A stretch of DNA of 64,000 nucleotides. Source: an uncultured Psychrosphaera sp. GTDB taxonomy: Bacteria; Pseudomonadota; Gammaproteobacteria; Enterobacterales; Alteromonadaceae. The stretch is from positions 62,001 to 126,000 of the forward strand of contig NZ_CANMSK010000007.1 of NCBI RefSeq assembly GCF_947500655.1. The letters run 5' to 3'. Positions 45,492 to 55,693 of the stretch are shown here, piece by piece. Every line of letters starts with the position of its first letter. Position 1 is the first letter of the stretch. A program made the translations under genes and the position numbers. The notes under the pieces are model-generated. The model made no database searches. It worked only from the letters and a program-made list of their open reading frames with translations, and was not told the origin of the DNA.

Positions 45492-46469
45492 ATGAAATAT
45501 TTAGTTACGGGTGCAGCAGGTTTTATCGGCTTTCACGTTAGCAAAAAACTTTGTGAACAAGGCCACCAAGTTGTTGGGATTGATAACCTAAATGATTATT
45601 ATGATGTAAGCCTTAAAGAAGCTCGTTTAGCTAATTTACAAAAACATACAAATTTTGAGTTTTTCAAACAAGATATTACAGACTTAGAACAGTTATTAGA
45701 GTTATTCAAAAAAGAAAACTTCGATCGTGTTATCCACTTAGCCGCTCAGGCTGGCGTTCGTTACTCTATAGATAACCCCAATGCATATATCCAATCAAAC
45801 CTTGTTGGACACTTCAATATATTAGAGTCTTGTAGACAATTCCCTGTAGAGCATTTGTTATATGCTTCATCTAGTTCTGTTTATGGTTTAAATACAAAAG
45901 TACCATTTTCTACAGATGATAAAACTGATTCTCAAGTTTCTTTATATGGCGCAACTAAAAAATCCAATGAGCTTATGTCCCATTCGTACTCAAAACTTTA
46001 TGGTATACCAAGTACAGGGTTAAGATTTTTTACAGTTTATGGTCCTTGGGGACGTCCTGATATGGCGCCATTTAAATTTACTAAAAAAATATTAGATGGC
46101 GACTCAATTGATATCTACAACAACGGCGATTTAAGCCGAGATTTCACTTACATTGATGATATTGTTACCGGAATTATTAAAATAGCTGATAAAACTCCAA
46201 GTTCAAATAACTCGGAAAGTGTTCCTAACAGAATATTAAATATAGGCAATGGCTCTCCAGTTAACTTGTTAGAATTTGTTGAGACTATCGAAAGAAAACT
46301 GAAATTAGTTGCGGATAAAAATATGCTGCCAATGCAAGACGGTGACGTATTTCAAACATGGGCAGATACTAAAGAGCTCGAAGAATTAATTAATTTTAAA
46401 CCTCAAGTTAATTTGGCGGATGGAATTAGTGCATTTGTTGACTGGTATAGAAAATTTTACAATATTTAA
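45492..46469 (+). CDS. UDP-glucuronate 4-epimerase-like protein
   Basis: 325-aa SDR enzyme. MKYLVTGAAGFIGFHVSKKL, the GIDNLNDYYDVSLKEARL loop that marks UDP-GlcA 4-epimerases, VIHLAAQAGVRYSIDNPNAY, YASSSSVYGLN, SLYGATKKSNELM (YxxxK) and FFTVYGPWGRPDMAPFKFTK. Converts UDP-GlcA to UDP-GalA. Directly upstream of ugd, which makes its substrate. Confidence 0.92.
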   Translation: MKYLVTGAAGFIGFHVSKKLCEQGHQVVGIDNLNDYYDVSLKEARLANLQKHTNFEFFKQDITDLEQLLELFKKENFDRVIHLAAQAGVRYSIDNPNAYIQSNLVGHFNILESCRQFPVEHLLYASSSSVYGLNTKVPFSTDDKTDSQVSLYGATKKSNELMSHSYSKLYGIPSTGLRFFTVYGPWGRPDMAPFKFTKKILDGDSIDIYNNGDLSRDFTYIDDIVTGIIKIADKTPSSNNSESVPNRILNIGNGSPVNLLEFVETIERKLKLVADKNMLPMQDGDVFQTWADTKELEELINFKPQVNLADGISAFVDWYRKFYNI

Positions 46470-46478
46470 AGAGATTTT

Positions 46479-47648
46479 ATGAAAATTGCCGTAGCAGGAA
46501 CTGGGTATGTTGGCCTTTCAAACGCAATGTTGTTGGCTCAACACAATGAAGTAATCGCCGTCGATATTATAGAAGATAAAGTAAATTTATTGAATAAAGG
46601 TCAATCGCCAATAGTTGATGAGCAAATAGAAGACTTTTTAAGTAATAAGTCTCTTGATTTTAAAGCGACAATGGATAAAGAGCTAGCTTATAAAGGTGCT
46701 GATTTTATTATTATCTCGACACCAACCGATTATGATCCTCAAACTAATTACTTTAATACCTCATCCGTTGAGTCTGTGATTAAAGATGTAATGTTAATTA
46801 ATCCTAATGCCGTTATGATCTTAAAGTCTACGGTTCCTGTGGGATATACATCACGTATTAGTAAGGCGATGGGAACTGAGAACCTTATATTCAGTCCTGA
46901 GTTTCTACGTGAAGGTAATGCACTGTATGATAATTTATATCCATCTCGTATTATTGTAGGTGAGCGTTCTGAGCGTGCTGAAAAGTTTGCTTGTTTGTTA
47001 CAACAAGGTGCAATAAAACAGGATGTTGATGTTTTATTTACTGAATCTACAGAAGCCGAAGCGGTTAAATTGTTTTCTAATACTTACTTAGCGATGCGAG
47101 TTTCTTACTTTAATGAGCTCGACAGTTATGCTGAAATTCATGGCTTAGATGCAAAACAAATAATTGATGGTGTAAGCTTAGATCCGCGTATCGGTTCTCA
47201 TTATAATAATCCATCGTTTGGCTATGGTGGCTATTGTTTACCGAAAGACACTAAGCAGCTTCTGGCTAATTATCAGGACGTTCCGCAAACGTTGATTAAA
47301 GCGATTGTTGATTCAAATACAACCCGCAAAGATTTTATTTCAGACGCTATCATAGCTAAGTCACCTAAGATCGTTGGCATACATCGTTTAATCATGAAGG
47401 CGGGGTCTGATAACTTTAGAGCATCAGCTATCCAAGGCATAATGAAGCGTATTAAAGCTAAAGGGATTGAAGTTGTTATTTATGAACCAGTATTTCAAGA
47501 ATCTGAGTTTTTTAATTCTAGAGTGATAACATCACTTGAAGAGTTTAAAAACATTTCAGATGTTATTGTTGCTAACCGTATGGTTGATGAAATAACAGAC
47601 GTTGCTGATAAAGTATATACCAGAGATCTATTTGGTGGGGATGCTTAA
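46479..47648 (+). CDS. ugd: UDP-glucose 6-dehydrogenase
   Basis: 389 aa, NAD-dependent oxidation of UDP-glucose to UDP-glucuronate. [70 protein letters not shown], and the catalytic cysteine in [18 protein letters not shown]. The short form typical of enterobacterial Ugd. Nine bases after the epimerase; followed by a repeat-filled gap to the convergent galU. Confidence 0.96.
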   Translation: MKIAVAGTGYVGLSNAMLLAQHNEVIAVDIIEDKVNLLNKGQSPIVDEQIEDFLSNKSLDFKATMDKELAYKGADFIIISTPTDYDPQTNYFNTSSVESVIKDVMLINPNAVMILKSTVPVGYTSRISKAMGTENLIFSPEFLREGNALYDNLYPSRIIVGERSERAEKFACLLQQGAIKQDVDVLFTESTEAEAVKLFSNTYLAMRVSYFNELDSYAEIHGLDAKQIIDGVSLDPRIGSHYNNPSFGYGGYCLPKDTKQLLANYQDVPQTLIKAIVDSNTTRKDFISDAIIAKSPKIVGIHRLIMKAGSDNFRASAIQGIMKRIKAKGIEVVIYEPVFQESEFFNSRVITSLEEFKNISDVIVANRMVDEITDVADKVYTRDLFGGDA

Positions 47649-47649
47649 G

Positions 47650-47880
47650 AGCAGCTATGAGTTACGAGGTTCGAGCTAGGAGAAAGGAAAAGATGCTGTA
47701 AGGCTATAAGGCTGGAAAGTAAAGGTTGCCATAAGCTATAAGTCATAAGTGGCAAGAAAAGCTAGAAAGAAACCGATTTATTGGCTTTACTCCTTCAAGC
47801 CTTCAAGCCTTCAAGCCTTCAAGCCTTAGCTGCGAGCTGCGAGTTTAACTCTAAGCTCGTCACTCGCAGCTCGAGGCTGT
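47650..47880. repeat. Composite repeat region between ugd and galU
   Basis: Contains all three repeat types: GAGTTACGAGGTTCGAG at the left edge, CTGTAAGGCTATAAGGCTGG and CATAAGCTATAAGTCATAAG in the middle, four CTTCAAGC/GCCTTCAA units at about 47791-47827, and at the right AGCTGCGAGCTGCGAG with its complement CTCGCAGCTCG (a hairpin of about 9 bp near 47829-47875). Lies between convergent genes, so it may terminate both. No ORF. Confidence 0.8.
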
Positions 47881-47885
47881 AACTT

Positions 47886-48779
47886 CTAAGCTTCTTTTAA
47901 ATAAGCTTTAAACGATTCACCTAGGGTTGGATGGCGTTTTGAATATTCGACAAATGCCTGCATATAACCAAGTTTATCACCACAGTCATGGTAACTGCCT
48001 TTCATGTGATAGGCATTAACTTGCTCCCAGCTCATTAAAGTTGCGATAGCATCAGTTAATTGAATTTCATCACCAGCACCTATTGGGGTCTTTTCTAAAA
48101 TATCCCAAATCTCTGCTGATAATACATATCTTCCTACAACTGCTAGGTTTGAAGGTGCAGCATCTAATTTAGGTTTTTCAATCATGCCTTTCATTGCTTT
48201 TGATTCACCTCGGCTTAATGTGTCTCCGCCAATGTCAGCAATGCCATATTTTGAAACATCTTTTTCAGGAACGGCATCAACCATAACTTGGCTTGCTTTG
48301 GTTTCATTAAATAAGCCAACCATCTCAGCTAGATTGTCGGTAGATAAATCTGAGTCGTAGTCATTAATAATAACGTCAGGTAACACAACAGCAAAGGGAT
48401 GATTGCCAATTACTGGTCTTGCACAAGCAATCGCATGTCCTAAACCTTTGGCTGTACCTTGTCTTACATGCATGATAGTAACGTCTTTTGGACAGATGGC
48501 TTGAACTTCTTCTAGTATCTGACGTTTAACACGTTGCTCCAGAATAGATTCAAGCTCAAAACTTTTATCAAAATGGTTTTCGATACTGTTTTTTGAGGAA
48601 TGAGTTACTAATATTATTTCTTTAATACCCGCAGCAATAATTTCATTCACTACGTATTGAATAATAGGTTTGTCAGCCACGGCTAACATTTCTTTTGGAA
48701 TAGCTTTTGATGCTGGTAACATTCTTGTGCCTAGGCCTGCTACAGGGATCACCGCTTTTTGTATTTTTGATTTCTTCAT
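47886..48779 (-). CDS. galU: UTP-glucose-1-phosphate uridylyltransferase
   Basis: 297 aa; makes UDP-glucose for galE, ugd and others. [98 protein letters not shown] and [12 protein letters not shown] are all canonical. Minus strand, same direction as rfbB and rfbA but separated from them by a repeat region. Confidence 0.96.
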   Translation of the reverse strand: MKKSKIQKAVIPVAGLGTRMLPASKAIPKEMLAVADKPIIQYVVNEIIAAGIKEIILVTHSSKNSIENHFDKSFELESILEQRVKRQILEEVQAICPKDVTIMHVRQGTAKGLGHAIACARPVIGNHPFAVVLPDVIINDYDSDLSTDNLAEMVGLFNETKASQVMVDAVPEKDVSKYGIADIGGDTLSRGESKAMKGMIEKPKLDAAPSNLAVVGRYVLSAEIWDILEKTPIGAGDEIQLTDAIATLMSWEQVNAYHMKGSYHDCGDKLGYMQAFVEYSKRHPTLGESFKAYLKEA

Positions 48780-48875
48780 TTATTTTCCAATTTTGTCCGC
48801 TTGAAAATAGAGTTTGTTTGTTATTCCGCTGAAGGTAATTCTTCACAACGGACTTCGATGTTAACACGGGGAAAA

Positions 48876-48981
48876 GCGAGTAGCGAGGGTGAAAGTTACG
48901 AGTTGCTAGATAAATTTCAGCTACGAGTTGCGATCTATTCTCGTCTCTCGTTTACTCGCCACGAGCAGCCCTCGTCGCTCG
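48876..48981. repeat. GCGAG-type inverted repeat between galU and rfbB
   Basis: Left arm GCGAGTAGCGAGGG, TTACGAGTTGC, TACGAGTTGCGA; right arm CTCGTCTCTCG, TTACTCGCC, CCCTCGTCGCTCG. The outermost pair CGAGTAGCGAGGG / CCCTCGTCGCTCG is nearly complementary. Units are about 7 bp. Ends about 12 bases before the rfbB stop codon on the minus strand. Confidence 0.82.
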
Positions 48982-48993
48982 AAACTGCTGCAT

Positions 48994-50049
48994 TTACAGC
49001 TCTTGCCACCAACTAGGGTTGTCTAAATACCAGAGAATAGTTTTTGTAAGTCCTTCTTCAAAGCTTATAGACGGTTTAAAGCCGAGCTCGTTTTCTATCT
49101 TTGATGCATCAATTGCATAACGTCTATCATGGCCAAGTCGGTCTTTTACGTAAGAGATCAATTGTTCTGATTGATTGTTTTGAGCATTCAGTGCATTGGG
49201 GTATTTATCTGTTAAAGTTTTGTTTGAGCTAAATTGTGAGTTGAGCTTGGTACAAATCAACTTCACAATATCAATATTGGTCCACTCGTTGTTTCCTCCA
49301 ATATTGTAAACCTCACCGTGACGCCCATTTAGCAGTATTTGCTCTATACCTCGGCAATGATCTTCTACCCATAACCAGTCCCTTATTTGTTTTCCGTCGC
49401 CATAAATAGGAATTGCTTTGTTATTTAATATATTGGCTATTGTTAATGGAATAAGCTTTTCTGGGAAATGAAACGCACCATAATTATTTGAACAATTTGA
49501 AATGGTTGTTTGTAAGCCATAGGTTTCGTGATAAGCACGCACCAGATGGTCAGATGACGCCTTACTTGCTGCATATGGAGAGTTAGGTTTGTATTGGTCT
49601 ATTTCTTTAAATGGAAGGCCGTCAGGAGCTAAAGAACCATAAACTTCATCGGTTGATATATGGTGGAAGTGATGTTCACTAACGTCATTATCACCCAACC
49701 AATGTTCTTTTGCAGCTATAAGTAAATTATGCGTTCCAACAATATTAGTTTTAATAAATGCATCAGGTTCGGCTATTGATCTATCAACATGAGATTCGGC
49801 AGCAAAATGCACAACCTTTTCTATTTGAAATTGTGAAAATAGTCGATTTACTAAATCTAAATCACAAATATCTCCATGAACAAAGTTGATTTTATTATGC
49901 TCAATTAAATGTTGGATATTGCTTTTGTTGCCTGCATAAGTAAGAGCGTCAAGGACTACTATATTATCCCCTGGGTATTTACTTGCCCAAAAACCGACGA
50001 AGTTGGAACCAATAAAACCACAACCACCGGTTATTAATATATTTCTCAT
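48994..50049 (-). CDS. rfbB: dTDP-glucose 4,6-dehydratase
   Basis: 351 aa. NILITGGCGFIGSNFVGFWA, VHFAAESHVDRSIAEPDAFI, ISTDEVYGSL (Thr-Asp-Glu), SPYAASKASSDHLVRAYHET (YxxxK), ISNCSNNYGAFHFPEKLIP and RDWLWVEDHCRG are as expected for RmlB. Makes dTDP-4-keto-6-deoxyglucose. Overlaps rfbA by 4 bases (ATGA). The rfbC/rfbD genes for rhamnose are not in this window. Confidence 0.96.
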   Translation of the reverse strand: MRNILITGGCGFIGSNFVGFWASKYPGDNIVVLDALTYAGNKSNIQHLIEHNKINFVHGDICDLDLVNRLFSQFQIEKVVHFAAESHVDRSIAEPDAFIKTNIVGTHNLLIAAKEHWLGDNDVSEHHFHHISTDEVYGSLAPDGLPFKEIDQYKPNSPYAASKASSDHLVRAYHETYGLQTTISNCSNNYGAFHFPEKLIPLTIANILNNKAIPIYGDGKQIRDWLWVEDHCRGIEQILLNGRHGEVYNIGGNNEWTNIDIVKLICTKLNSQFSSNKTLTDKYPNALNAQNNQSEQLISYVKDRLGHDRRYAIDASKIENELGFKPSISFEEGLTKTILWYLDNPSWWQEL

Positions 50050-50924
50050 TGAAAATCGTTTTCGTTTATTAATTTAAGTAAATATTCGCCATAGCCACTT
50101 TTTTGTAATGGTATGGCTATTTTTTCTAAATCTTGTGTGGTGATCCAGCCGTTACGCCAGGCTAATTCTTCAGGACAGTTTATTTTTAATCCCTGTCTTT
50201 TATCTATAGTTGCAATAAACTGGGCCGCAGCCAAAAGATCGTCATGAGTTCCGGTATCTAACCAAGCAACACCTCTTCCAAGGTTAATTACATCTAATGT
50301 TTCATCTTTTAGATACTGATTTATAACGTCTGTTATCTCCAACTCACCTCGATGACTAGGCTTAACTTTTTTAGCCACTTTAACGGCATTATGGTCAAAA
50401 AAGTAGATCCCAGGTATAGCAAAATTTGATTTAGGTTTTTGCGGTTTTTCTTCAATTGAAATCGCTTTACCTGTTTTATCAAATTCAATAACGCCGTAAC
50501 GTTGAGGGCTTGAAACATGATAACCAAATACGGTACAACCAATATTTTGATTTTTAGCTTGTTTTAAAAGTTGCGGTAAAGTTTGCCCGTAAAAGACATT
50601 GTCACCAAGAATTAATGCGACATCAGAACCAGATAAAAATGTTTCACCGATAACCAATGCTTGGGCAAGACCATCTGGACTAGCTTGAACTTCATATTCA
50701 AAATTTAATCCCCATTGTTTTCCAGTTCCTAATAAGGCTTTAAACCTAGGTAAGTCCTCTGGAGTCGATATAATTAAAATATCTTTGATGCCAGCCTGCA
50801 TTAAGGTTGCAATTGGATAGTAGATCATAGGTTTGTCGTATATCGGCATTAGTTGTTTACTCACTACTTGAGTAAGTGGGTACAAACGCATACCTGAACC
50901 ACCTGCTAAAACTATACCTTTCAA
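50046..50924 (-). CDS. rfbA: Glucose-1-phosphate thymidylyltransferase
   Basis: 292 aa. MKGIVLAGGSGMRLYPLTQV, VSKQLMPIYDKPMIYYPIAT, ALILGDNVFYGQTL, FGYHVSSPQRYGVIEFD, VAWLDTGTHDDLL and CPEELAWRNGWI match RmlA. Produces dTDP-glucose for rfbB. First gene of the two-gene unit; a GCGAG-type repeat lies upstream of it. Confidence 0.97.
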   Translation of the reverse strand: MKGIVLAGGSGMRLYPLTQVVSKQLMPIYDKPMIYYPIATLMQAGIKDILIISTPEDLPRFKALLGTGKQWGLNFEYEVQASPDGLAQALVIGETFLSGSDVALILGDNVFYGQTLPQLLKQAKNQNIGCTVFGYHVSSPQRYGVIEFDKTGKAISIEEKPQKPKSNFAIPGIYFFDHNAVKVAKKVKPSHRGELEITDVINQYLKDETLDVINLGRGVAWLDTGTHDDLLAAAQFIATIDKRQGLKINCPEELAWRNGWITTQDLEKIAIPLQKSGYGEYLLKLINENDFQ

Positions 50925-51015
50925 TGTAACCTCTGAAGATTATTTTTAATATTATTTATTAGCATACAATATCACGGCCAAGTTTTTTATCTTCGCACTT
51001 GACGCTTTTTATTCT

Positions 51016-51066
51016 AGCCACTCGATTACTCTTCTACTCGAAACTCGTTTACTCGTCGCTCGCGGC
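51016..51066. repeat. GCGAG/ACTCG repeat arm overlapping the yhhN-type 3' end
   Basis: CTAGCCACTCG, ATTACTCTTCTACTCG, AAACTCGTTTACTCGTCGCTCGCGG: 7-8 bp units in one orientation, with no obvious opposite arm. It covers the last codons (AASDE) and stop of the minus-strand gene at 51049, so that C-terminus is repeat-derived. Confidence 0.75.
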
Positions 51067-51726
51067 TATCAGCCCATTAACTAAACAATATTGAGCAAAA
51101 TAATAGGTAACCATTATCCATAAATGTGATTGCGGTATCTCAATATAAAACTTAGTTAGACCAATTAATGAGTCGGATATAACAAAACAGACACCACCAA
51201 TGATCATCCATTTATTACTTCTACTACTTAATAAAGTACCCACAGCCATTGTTAGTAATACCAGCATGTAGACTAACACTGGAATAAATAACGCATTTAA
51301 GTTTTCTGCCATTAGGCTAAACAATGTTACTCCAATGACTAGATAAATAGGTATGTAAGCTAGGTTTTGTTTAATTAATGGTTTAAAGCTGCCAATAAAA
51401 AATAGGTGAGCTATTAAAAAACTAGTTAATCCAAAAATGAAAAAACTGTCACTGTCATTTTCAAGAGCTAATAAAATATCGCCACAGGTTGAGCACAACA
51501 AAGCCATTAACAACATAGTGACGGTTTTTCCGTTTTGATTTGATGTTTGGTTATTGGCGAGTTTTGGCAGTGTTGACTTAACAATAACCTGTAATGACAC
51601 TGTGAATAGCAAAACGAGCATGGGCAATATTTTAACAAACCAAGCAAAAGGGTAAGGCTTTACTAGCGTTAATAAGCAATACAAAGTTGCTAATAAAAGG
51701 TAAAGGTATGTTGTCTTTTTAGTCAT
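51049..51726 (-). CDS. YhhN / TMEM86-family membrane protein
   Basis: 225 aa with about seven or eight hydrophobic segments. The motif LLCSTCGDILLAL followed by FIFGLTSFLIAHLFFIGSF, and WMIIGGVCFVISDSLIGLTKF (a second acidic serine motif) with HLWIMVTYYFAQYCLVNG are family marks of YhhN/TMEM86 lysoplasmalogenases. Animal members hydrolyse lysoplasmalogen; the bacterial substrate is uncertain. The C-terminal residues come from a repeat arm. Confidence 0.9.
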   Translation of the reverse strand: MTKKTTYLYLLLATLYCLLTLVKPYPFAWFVKILPMLVLLFTVSLQVIVKSTLPKLANNQTSNQNGKTVTMLLMALLCSTCGDILLALENDSDSFFIFGLTSFLIAHLFFIGSFKPLIKQNLAYIPIYLVIGVTLFSLMAENLNALFIPVLVYMLVLLTMAVGTLLSSRSNKWMIIGGVCFVISDSLIGLTKFYIEIPQSHLWIMVTYYFAQYCLVNGLIAASDE

Positions 51727-51743
51727 AATAATTGTAAGTTCTT

Positions 51744-53723
51744 TTAAGTATCACTTACAAACACGGAAATAGTTGCGGTGTCTGACTCGCCAAATTCATC
51801 TTCTACATAAATCTCTATTTCACCGGTGTAATCAGCAGACAAATTTTGTGATGAAATGGTTAATACTCCATTTGCATACACGGCATTCAACTCAGTGGTA
51901 TCGTAAGTAAAACTAGGCTGTAAACCAGATTCATCAAAGTCATCAACCGTTAACGTTAAGTCGATACTGTCACCTTCGTCAAAGTTAATATTGTCGCTTT
52001 CTAATATTAACGTTGGAGCTGAATTTTTATAGATATTAACGTCAATAACGTGCTCTCGGCGGCTTTCAAATATATCTTCCAGCCAAACTGTTACTTCAGT
52101 GGTAAGAGCAATACTTGGACTAGAAGCTGTGATAGTTAATACCAAGTCTGTAAATAATTCCGTGATTGGACTTGAGCTTGTATCAGGACTTGTACCAGTG
52201 ATCAATGCGCTACTTTCACCATTAATATCATAAACACCAAGTTCAAAAGAGTGTGACTCAAAATCTTCAGCAGTAAACTCAAGTTCAACGGTTTTACCTT
52301 CTAATAAATCAATGCTTGTTGGTAGATCAGTAAAAGGTGCGGTATTTGGATTGCCGCCTAAAAATTCACTATAGTTATCAGAAATATATAAATGGTAAGT
52401 CAATTTAGAATCAAACTGCTCGTCACTTGCTGTAATTGTTATTTGTTCGTGTTGCAATTCTGACAAGTCGTCAGCCGAAACATAGATGTATGGCGCTTCA
52501 ACTCTAAAGGTATAATCTTGATTGGAAGATGATACTTTAATATCTAAGTTGTCATCTTCAGCGTCTTCTGTAGCAAATGCTAATTCAGCAACGATGCCCG
52601 TTTCTGTACCGTCCATTTCTTGTATTAAACTAATAGCCACATTTTCTTCAATGAATAATTTCGGTGGCGTATTATCAGATAGCTGAGTTTCTTCTGCTGT
52701 AGCGGATGCTTCGGATTCAACTAAGTTAAAGGTATAAGTATCTGTGTTATATGCATCACTTACTTCTAACACTAACTCGTTATCTGTGGAGTCTATTTCA
52801 TCTATACTATTAATTGTTAAATCAAAACCAGATGACGTTTTATTTATATGCGTTGCTATATAACTTGGGGCCGACAATATTCTATATGAAATACGGTCAC
52901 TATCTGGGTCGTAAATATCAAATACTTTATTAGTAGAAGAATAAGGTGTTATGGTTATGTCAGTATCTAATAATGCAATAAGTGGCGATTCATCGGTGGT
53001 TAAATCTCTATTTTTATTAAAGTAGATAATATACATTTTTGACTCATAACGCTCACCATCAACATTGGTAACTGCTGTTAATTCACCATAGGTATCTTCA
53101 TTACCGTCTAAGGCTTCTAATGTGATCTGAGTTTTATCTGTAGATACTGAACCTGTGACGTTGTAGGTATTAAAGTAAAAGGCCTCGGTAATATTTTCAT
53201 TTTGTTCGTAGTTACGTTTTATATCAAAAGTAACTGACTCATTTTCAAAAATAGTAATGTAATCAGACGGAAAACGGATGGTGTAATTATCGCTGATCCC
53301 CGTTGTTGGTGGAACAGCAGGGCTGTCGGTATCAGTAGTAGAGTCTTGTTTTGCAGTAACAATGTAATTAATTGTCTTACTGACAAACATAGTTTCGCTT
53401 TCAAAAAGCATTTCAAATGAACCGTTACCTAATGTTTCATCAGCAACATAAATAGCGAGGGTTAATTCACTGTTGACGACGACTATGCCGGAATCAGGAA
53501 GTTTGTTAAGTTGGTAAGAGACATTAACGTTAGAGTCTTTGGTTATGGTTAAATCAATTTCAAATTGCTCGCCAGCTTCAACTTCAAATGATTCAGTACT
53601 AACAGCCACTGAGAAGGTTTGATCTGAATCATCGTTGTCTTCTTCATCACTTGAGCAAGACGACAATAGAAAGAAGCTAATGAACAATATTAACTTGGCA
53701 GTATATAAATTAGGTTTAAACAT
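51744..53723 (-). CDS. Large lipoprotein with tandem beta-sandwich domains
   Basis: 659 aa. Signal peptide with lipobox LSSC (Cys23), Ser at +2 (outer-membrane sorting under the E. coli rule), then an acidic linker (SSDEEDNDDSDQ). The rest is all-beta with repeated motifs of cadherin/Ig-like type: LSVAVSTESFEVEAGEQF, IFDPDSDRISY-like FDIYDPDSDRISYRILSAP, FATEDAEDDNLDIKV, FTAEDFESHSFELGVYD, LTVDDFDESGLQPSFTYD and VSDAYNTDTYTFNL. The repeated D-D/E-x-(S/N) strands suggest calcium-dependent domains. No enzyme motif seen. Possibly an adhesin or surface structural protein. Confidence 0.75.
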   Translation of the reverse strand: MFKPNLYTAKLILFISFFLLSSCSSDEEDNDDSDQTFSVAVSTESFEVEAGEQFEIDLTITKDSNVNVSYQLNKLPDSGIVVVNSELTLAIYVADETLGNGSFEMLFESETMFVSKTINYIVTAKQDSTTDTDSPAVPPTTGISDNYTIRFPSDYITIFENESVTFDIKRNYEQNENITEAFYFNTYNVTGSVSTDKTQITLEALDGNEDTYGELTAVTNVDGERYESKMYIIYFNKNRDLTTDESPLIALLDTDITITPYSSTNKVFDIYDPDSDRISYRILSAPSYIATHINKTSSGFDLTINSIDEIDSTDNELVLEVSDAYNTDTYTFNLVESEASATAEETQLSDNTPPKLFIEENVAISLIQEMDGTETGIVAELAFATEDAEDDNLDIKVSSSNQDYTFRVEAPYIYVSADDLSELQHEQITITASDEQFDSKLTYHLYISDNYSEFLGGNPNTAPFTDLPTSIDLLEGKTVELEFTAEDFESHSFELGVYDINGESSALITGTSPDTSSSPITELFTDLVLTITASSPSIALTTEVTVWLEDIFESRREHVIDVNIYKNSAPTLILESDNINFDEGDSIDLTLTVDDFDESGLQPSFTYDTTELNAVYANGVLTISSQNLSADYTGEIEIYVEDEFGESDTATISVFVSDT

Positions 53724-54022
53724 ATAATAACAACTGTCTTAAAGGTATTTTCTGATAAATGTTTATTCTGACTATAAAATGTACTTATCATATATAGATA
53801 GATTTTAAGTCGAGATAAGAAGCTGAGTAAACATTGCGAAACTAGTTATGGAGTAAAGAGTTTCATATATCAGGCTTTATAAAACCTTATCGGCTTAAAA
53901 ATTAATATCTTTAAAACTATAGCTTTAAAAGAATTTGAAATATTTAAAGAGGACCTTGGAGGTTTCTACTTATTGTTTCAGTTAAAACGACCAAGGCGTT
54001 ATTCAGTTAGCATATTCTTCTG

Positions 54023-55693
54023 TTATTGTTTGTAATAGTTAGTTTTATAATCTTGTAAAATAAGTTCAAGTTGCTCTAGAGTCATATCGTCTTTGTCTAT
54101 TTCAAAGTGGTTTAATACCAATTTAGATAACTCTAAACTGGCCTCTAAGTTTTCTGACACTGTACTTGTTGCGCCTAGATTCATCAGTTCGTGGCAAGTG
54201 TGAATGTCGTGTCCTCGAGCATAAATCGTTAAGTCTGGTAATTTACGATGAATTGTATCCACTAAAGTTTTAGCTGTTTCAGCGTCATTAACAGTCACTA
54301 TCATGTATTTAGCATGTTTAATTCCAGCTGATTTTAATACAACAGGCTTAGTCACATCACCAAAATAAATAGGGACACCTAATTTATGGTAATGAGCTAC
54401 TGTCTTTGCATTATCATCAATAGCGATAAATGGTTGGTTGGCAATTGTTAATATATCGCCAATTCGTCGACCTACACGGCCATAACCGGCAATAATAATA
54501 CCAACACCATCAGGAATTTCAGTTGAGCTGCTTACTGCTTTACTGAGCTTGTTAAAGCGTTCCGCTAAATAGCCAAGCACTGGTGTTACTAACATACTTA
54601 TTAATACCACTAACAATAAAATATCAAATGTATGAGTATCAAGTATTTGGGCTTTTTCTGCTAAGGCGAATAGCACTAAGGCAAATTCACCGCTTTGCGC
54701 CAAAATAAACGCAACCGCTAAGCTGCGAGTTGAATCTAAACTAAAGAGTCTTGAAAGTGGGTATAAAATAGTAATTTTTATGGTAAGTAAGGCGATAACT
54801 AAACCAGCGACTAACAAAGGTTGTTCAATCAATTTATCTAAATTTAGTAACATACCCATAGACATAAAAAACATACCTAGCAATATGCCACGAAATGGTT
54901 GTATTTCTGCTCTAATTTGATGGCGATATGCAGAGTCAGAAATTAACATGCCAGCTAAAAATGCGCCCATTGCCATAGATAAACCAGCAAGTTCAGCTAA
55001 ATAAGCGGTGCCGATAACAATTAACACAGCTGATGCGGTAAATACTTCTGAATTAGCTGAGGCAGCGACTTTATGTAAAATAGGATTTAAGAGATAACGA
55101 CCAGTCAAAATCACGGCAACTAAAATGGAAATTGAACGAGCAAAAGCCCAACCTAGGTGCGTGTCAGTGGCAGCTTGTGCTGATAACAAAGGCACTAACG
55201 CTAACAGAGGCACAACGGCTAAATCTTGCAATAATAAGATAGCCACACTAGAACGACCATATTCAGTACTTAATGCTTTTTGATCGGTAAGTAGTTGTAA
55301 CACAAAAGCGGTGGAAGACAGTGCGAGTGCAGGGCCGATAATAATGGATGCTGCAAGCGGTAACTGAAAAACGTAATAACAAAGCGCCGTTATTGTTGCG
55401 CCCGATAAAACAACTTGAAGAGTGCCTAAGCCAAATACCATACGCCTTATTTGCCAAAGAAAAGACGGTTTTAATTCCATCCCAATAACAAACAGTAGCA
55501 ACACTACGCCAAATTCAGAAATATGAGTTATATGCTCAACATCATGAATAAGTCCTAACGCAAAAGGGCCAACCACCACACCAGCAATTAAAAAACCAGG
55601 AACTGCACCTAATTTTAATGCCTGACAAATAGGCACAGCAATAACGGCGGCAGAGAGTAAAAAGATAATTTCTAATAGAAAGTCAGATTGCAA
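54023..55693 (-). CDS. CPA2-family cation:proton antiporter, KefB/KefC-like
   Basis: 556 aa. Twelve to thirteen membrane segments (residues about 1-385) with LKLGAVPGFLIAGVVVGPFA, FGVVLLLFVIGMELKPSFLW and LALSSTAFVLQLL, GMFFMSMGMLLNLDKL, QSGEFALVLFALA, then a TrkA-N domain from about residue 405 (IIIAGYGRVGRRIGDILTIA, PIYFGDVTKPVVLKSAG, ARGHDIHTCHELMNLGA). Residues before the Rossmann site lack a clear glutathione-binding extension, so KefB/C regulation by glutathione is not certain. Monocistronic. Confidence 0.92.
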   Translation of the reverse strand: MQSDFLLEIIFLLSAAVIAVPICQALKLGAVPGFLIAGVVVGPFALGLIHDVEHITHISEFGVVLLLFVIGMELKPSFLWQIRRMVFGLGTLQVVLSGATITALCYYVFQLPLAASIIIGPALALSSTAFVLQLLTDQKALSTEYGRSSVAILLLQDLAVVPLLALVPLLSAQAATDTHLGWAFARSISILVAVILTGRYLLNPILHKVAASANSEVFTASAVLIVIGTAYLAELAGLSMAMGAFLAGMLISDSAYRHQIRAEIQPFRGILLGMFFMSMGMLLNLDKLIEQPLLVAGLVIALLTIKITILYPLSRLFSLDSTRSLAVAFILAQSGEFALVLFALAEKAQILDTHTFDILLLVVLISMLVTPVLGYLAERFNKLSKAVSSSTEIPDGVGIIIAGYGRVGRRIGDILTIANQPFIAIDDNAKTVAHYHKLGVPIYFGDVTKPVVLKSAGIKHAKYMIVTVNDAETAKTLVDTIHRKLPDLTIYARGHDIHTCHELMNLGATSTVSENLEASLELSKLVLNHFEIDKDDMTLEQLELILQDYKTNYYKQ

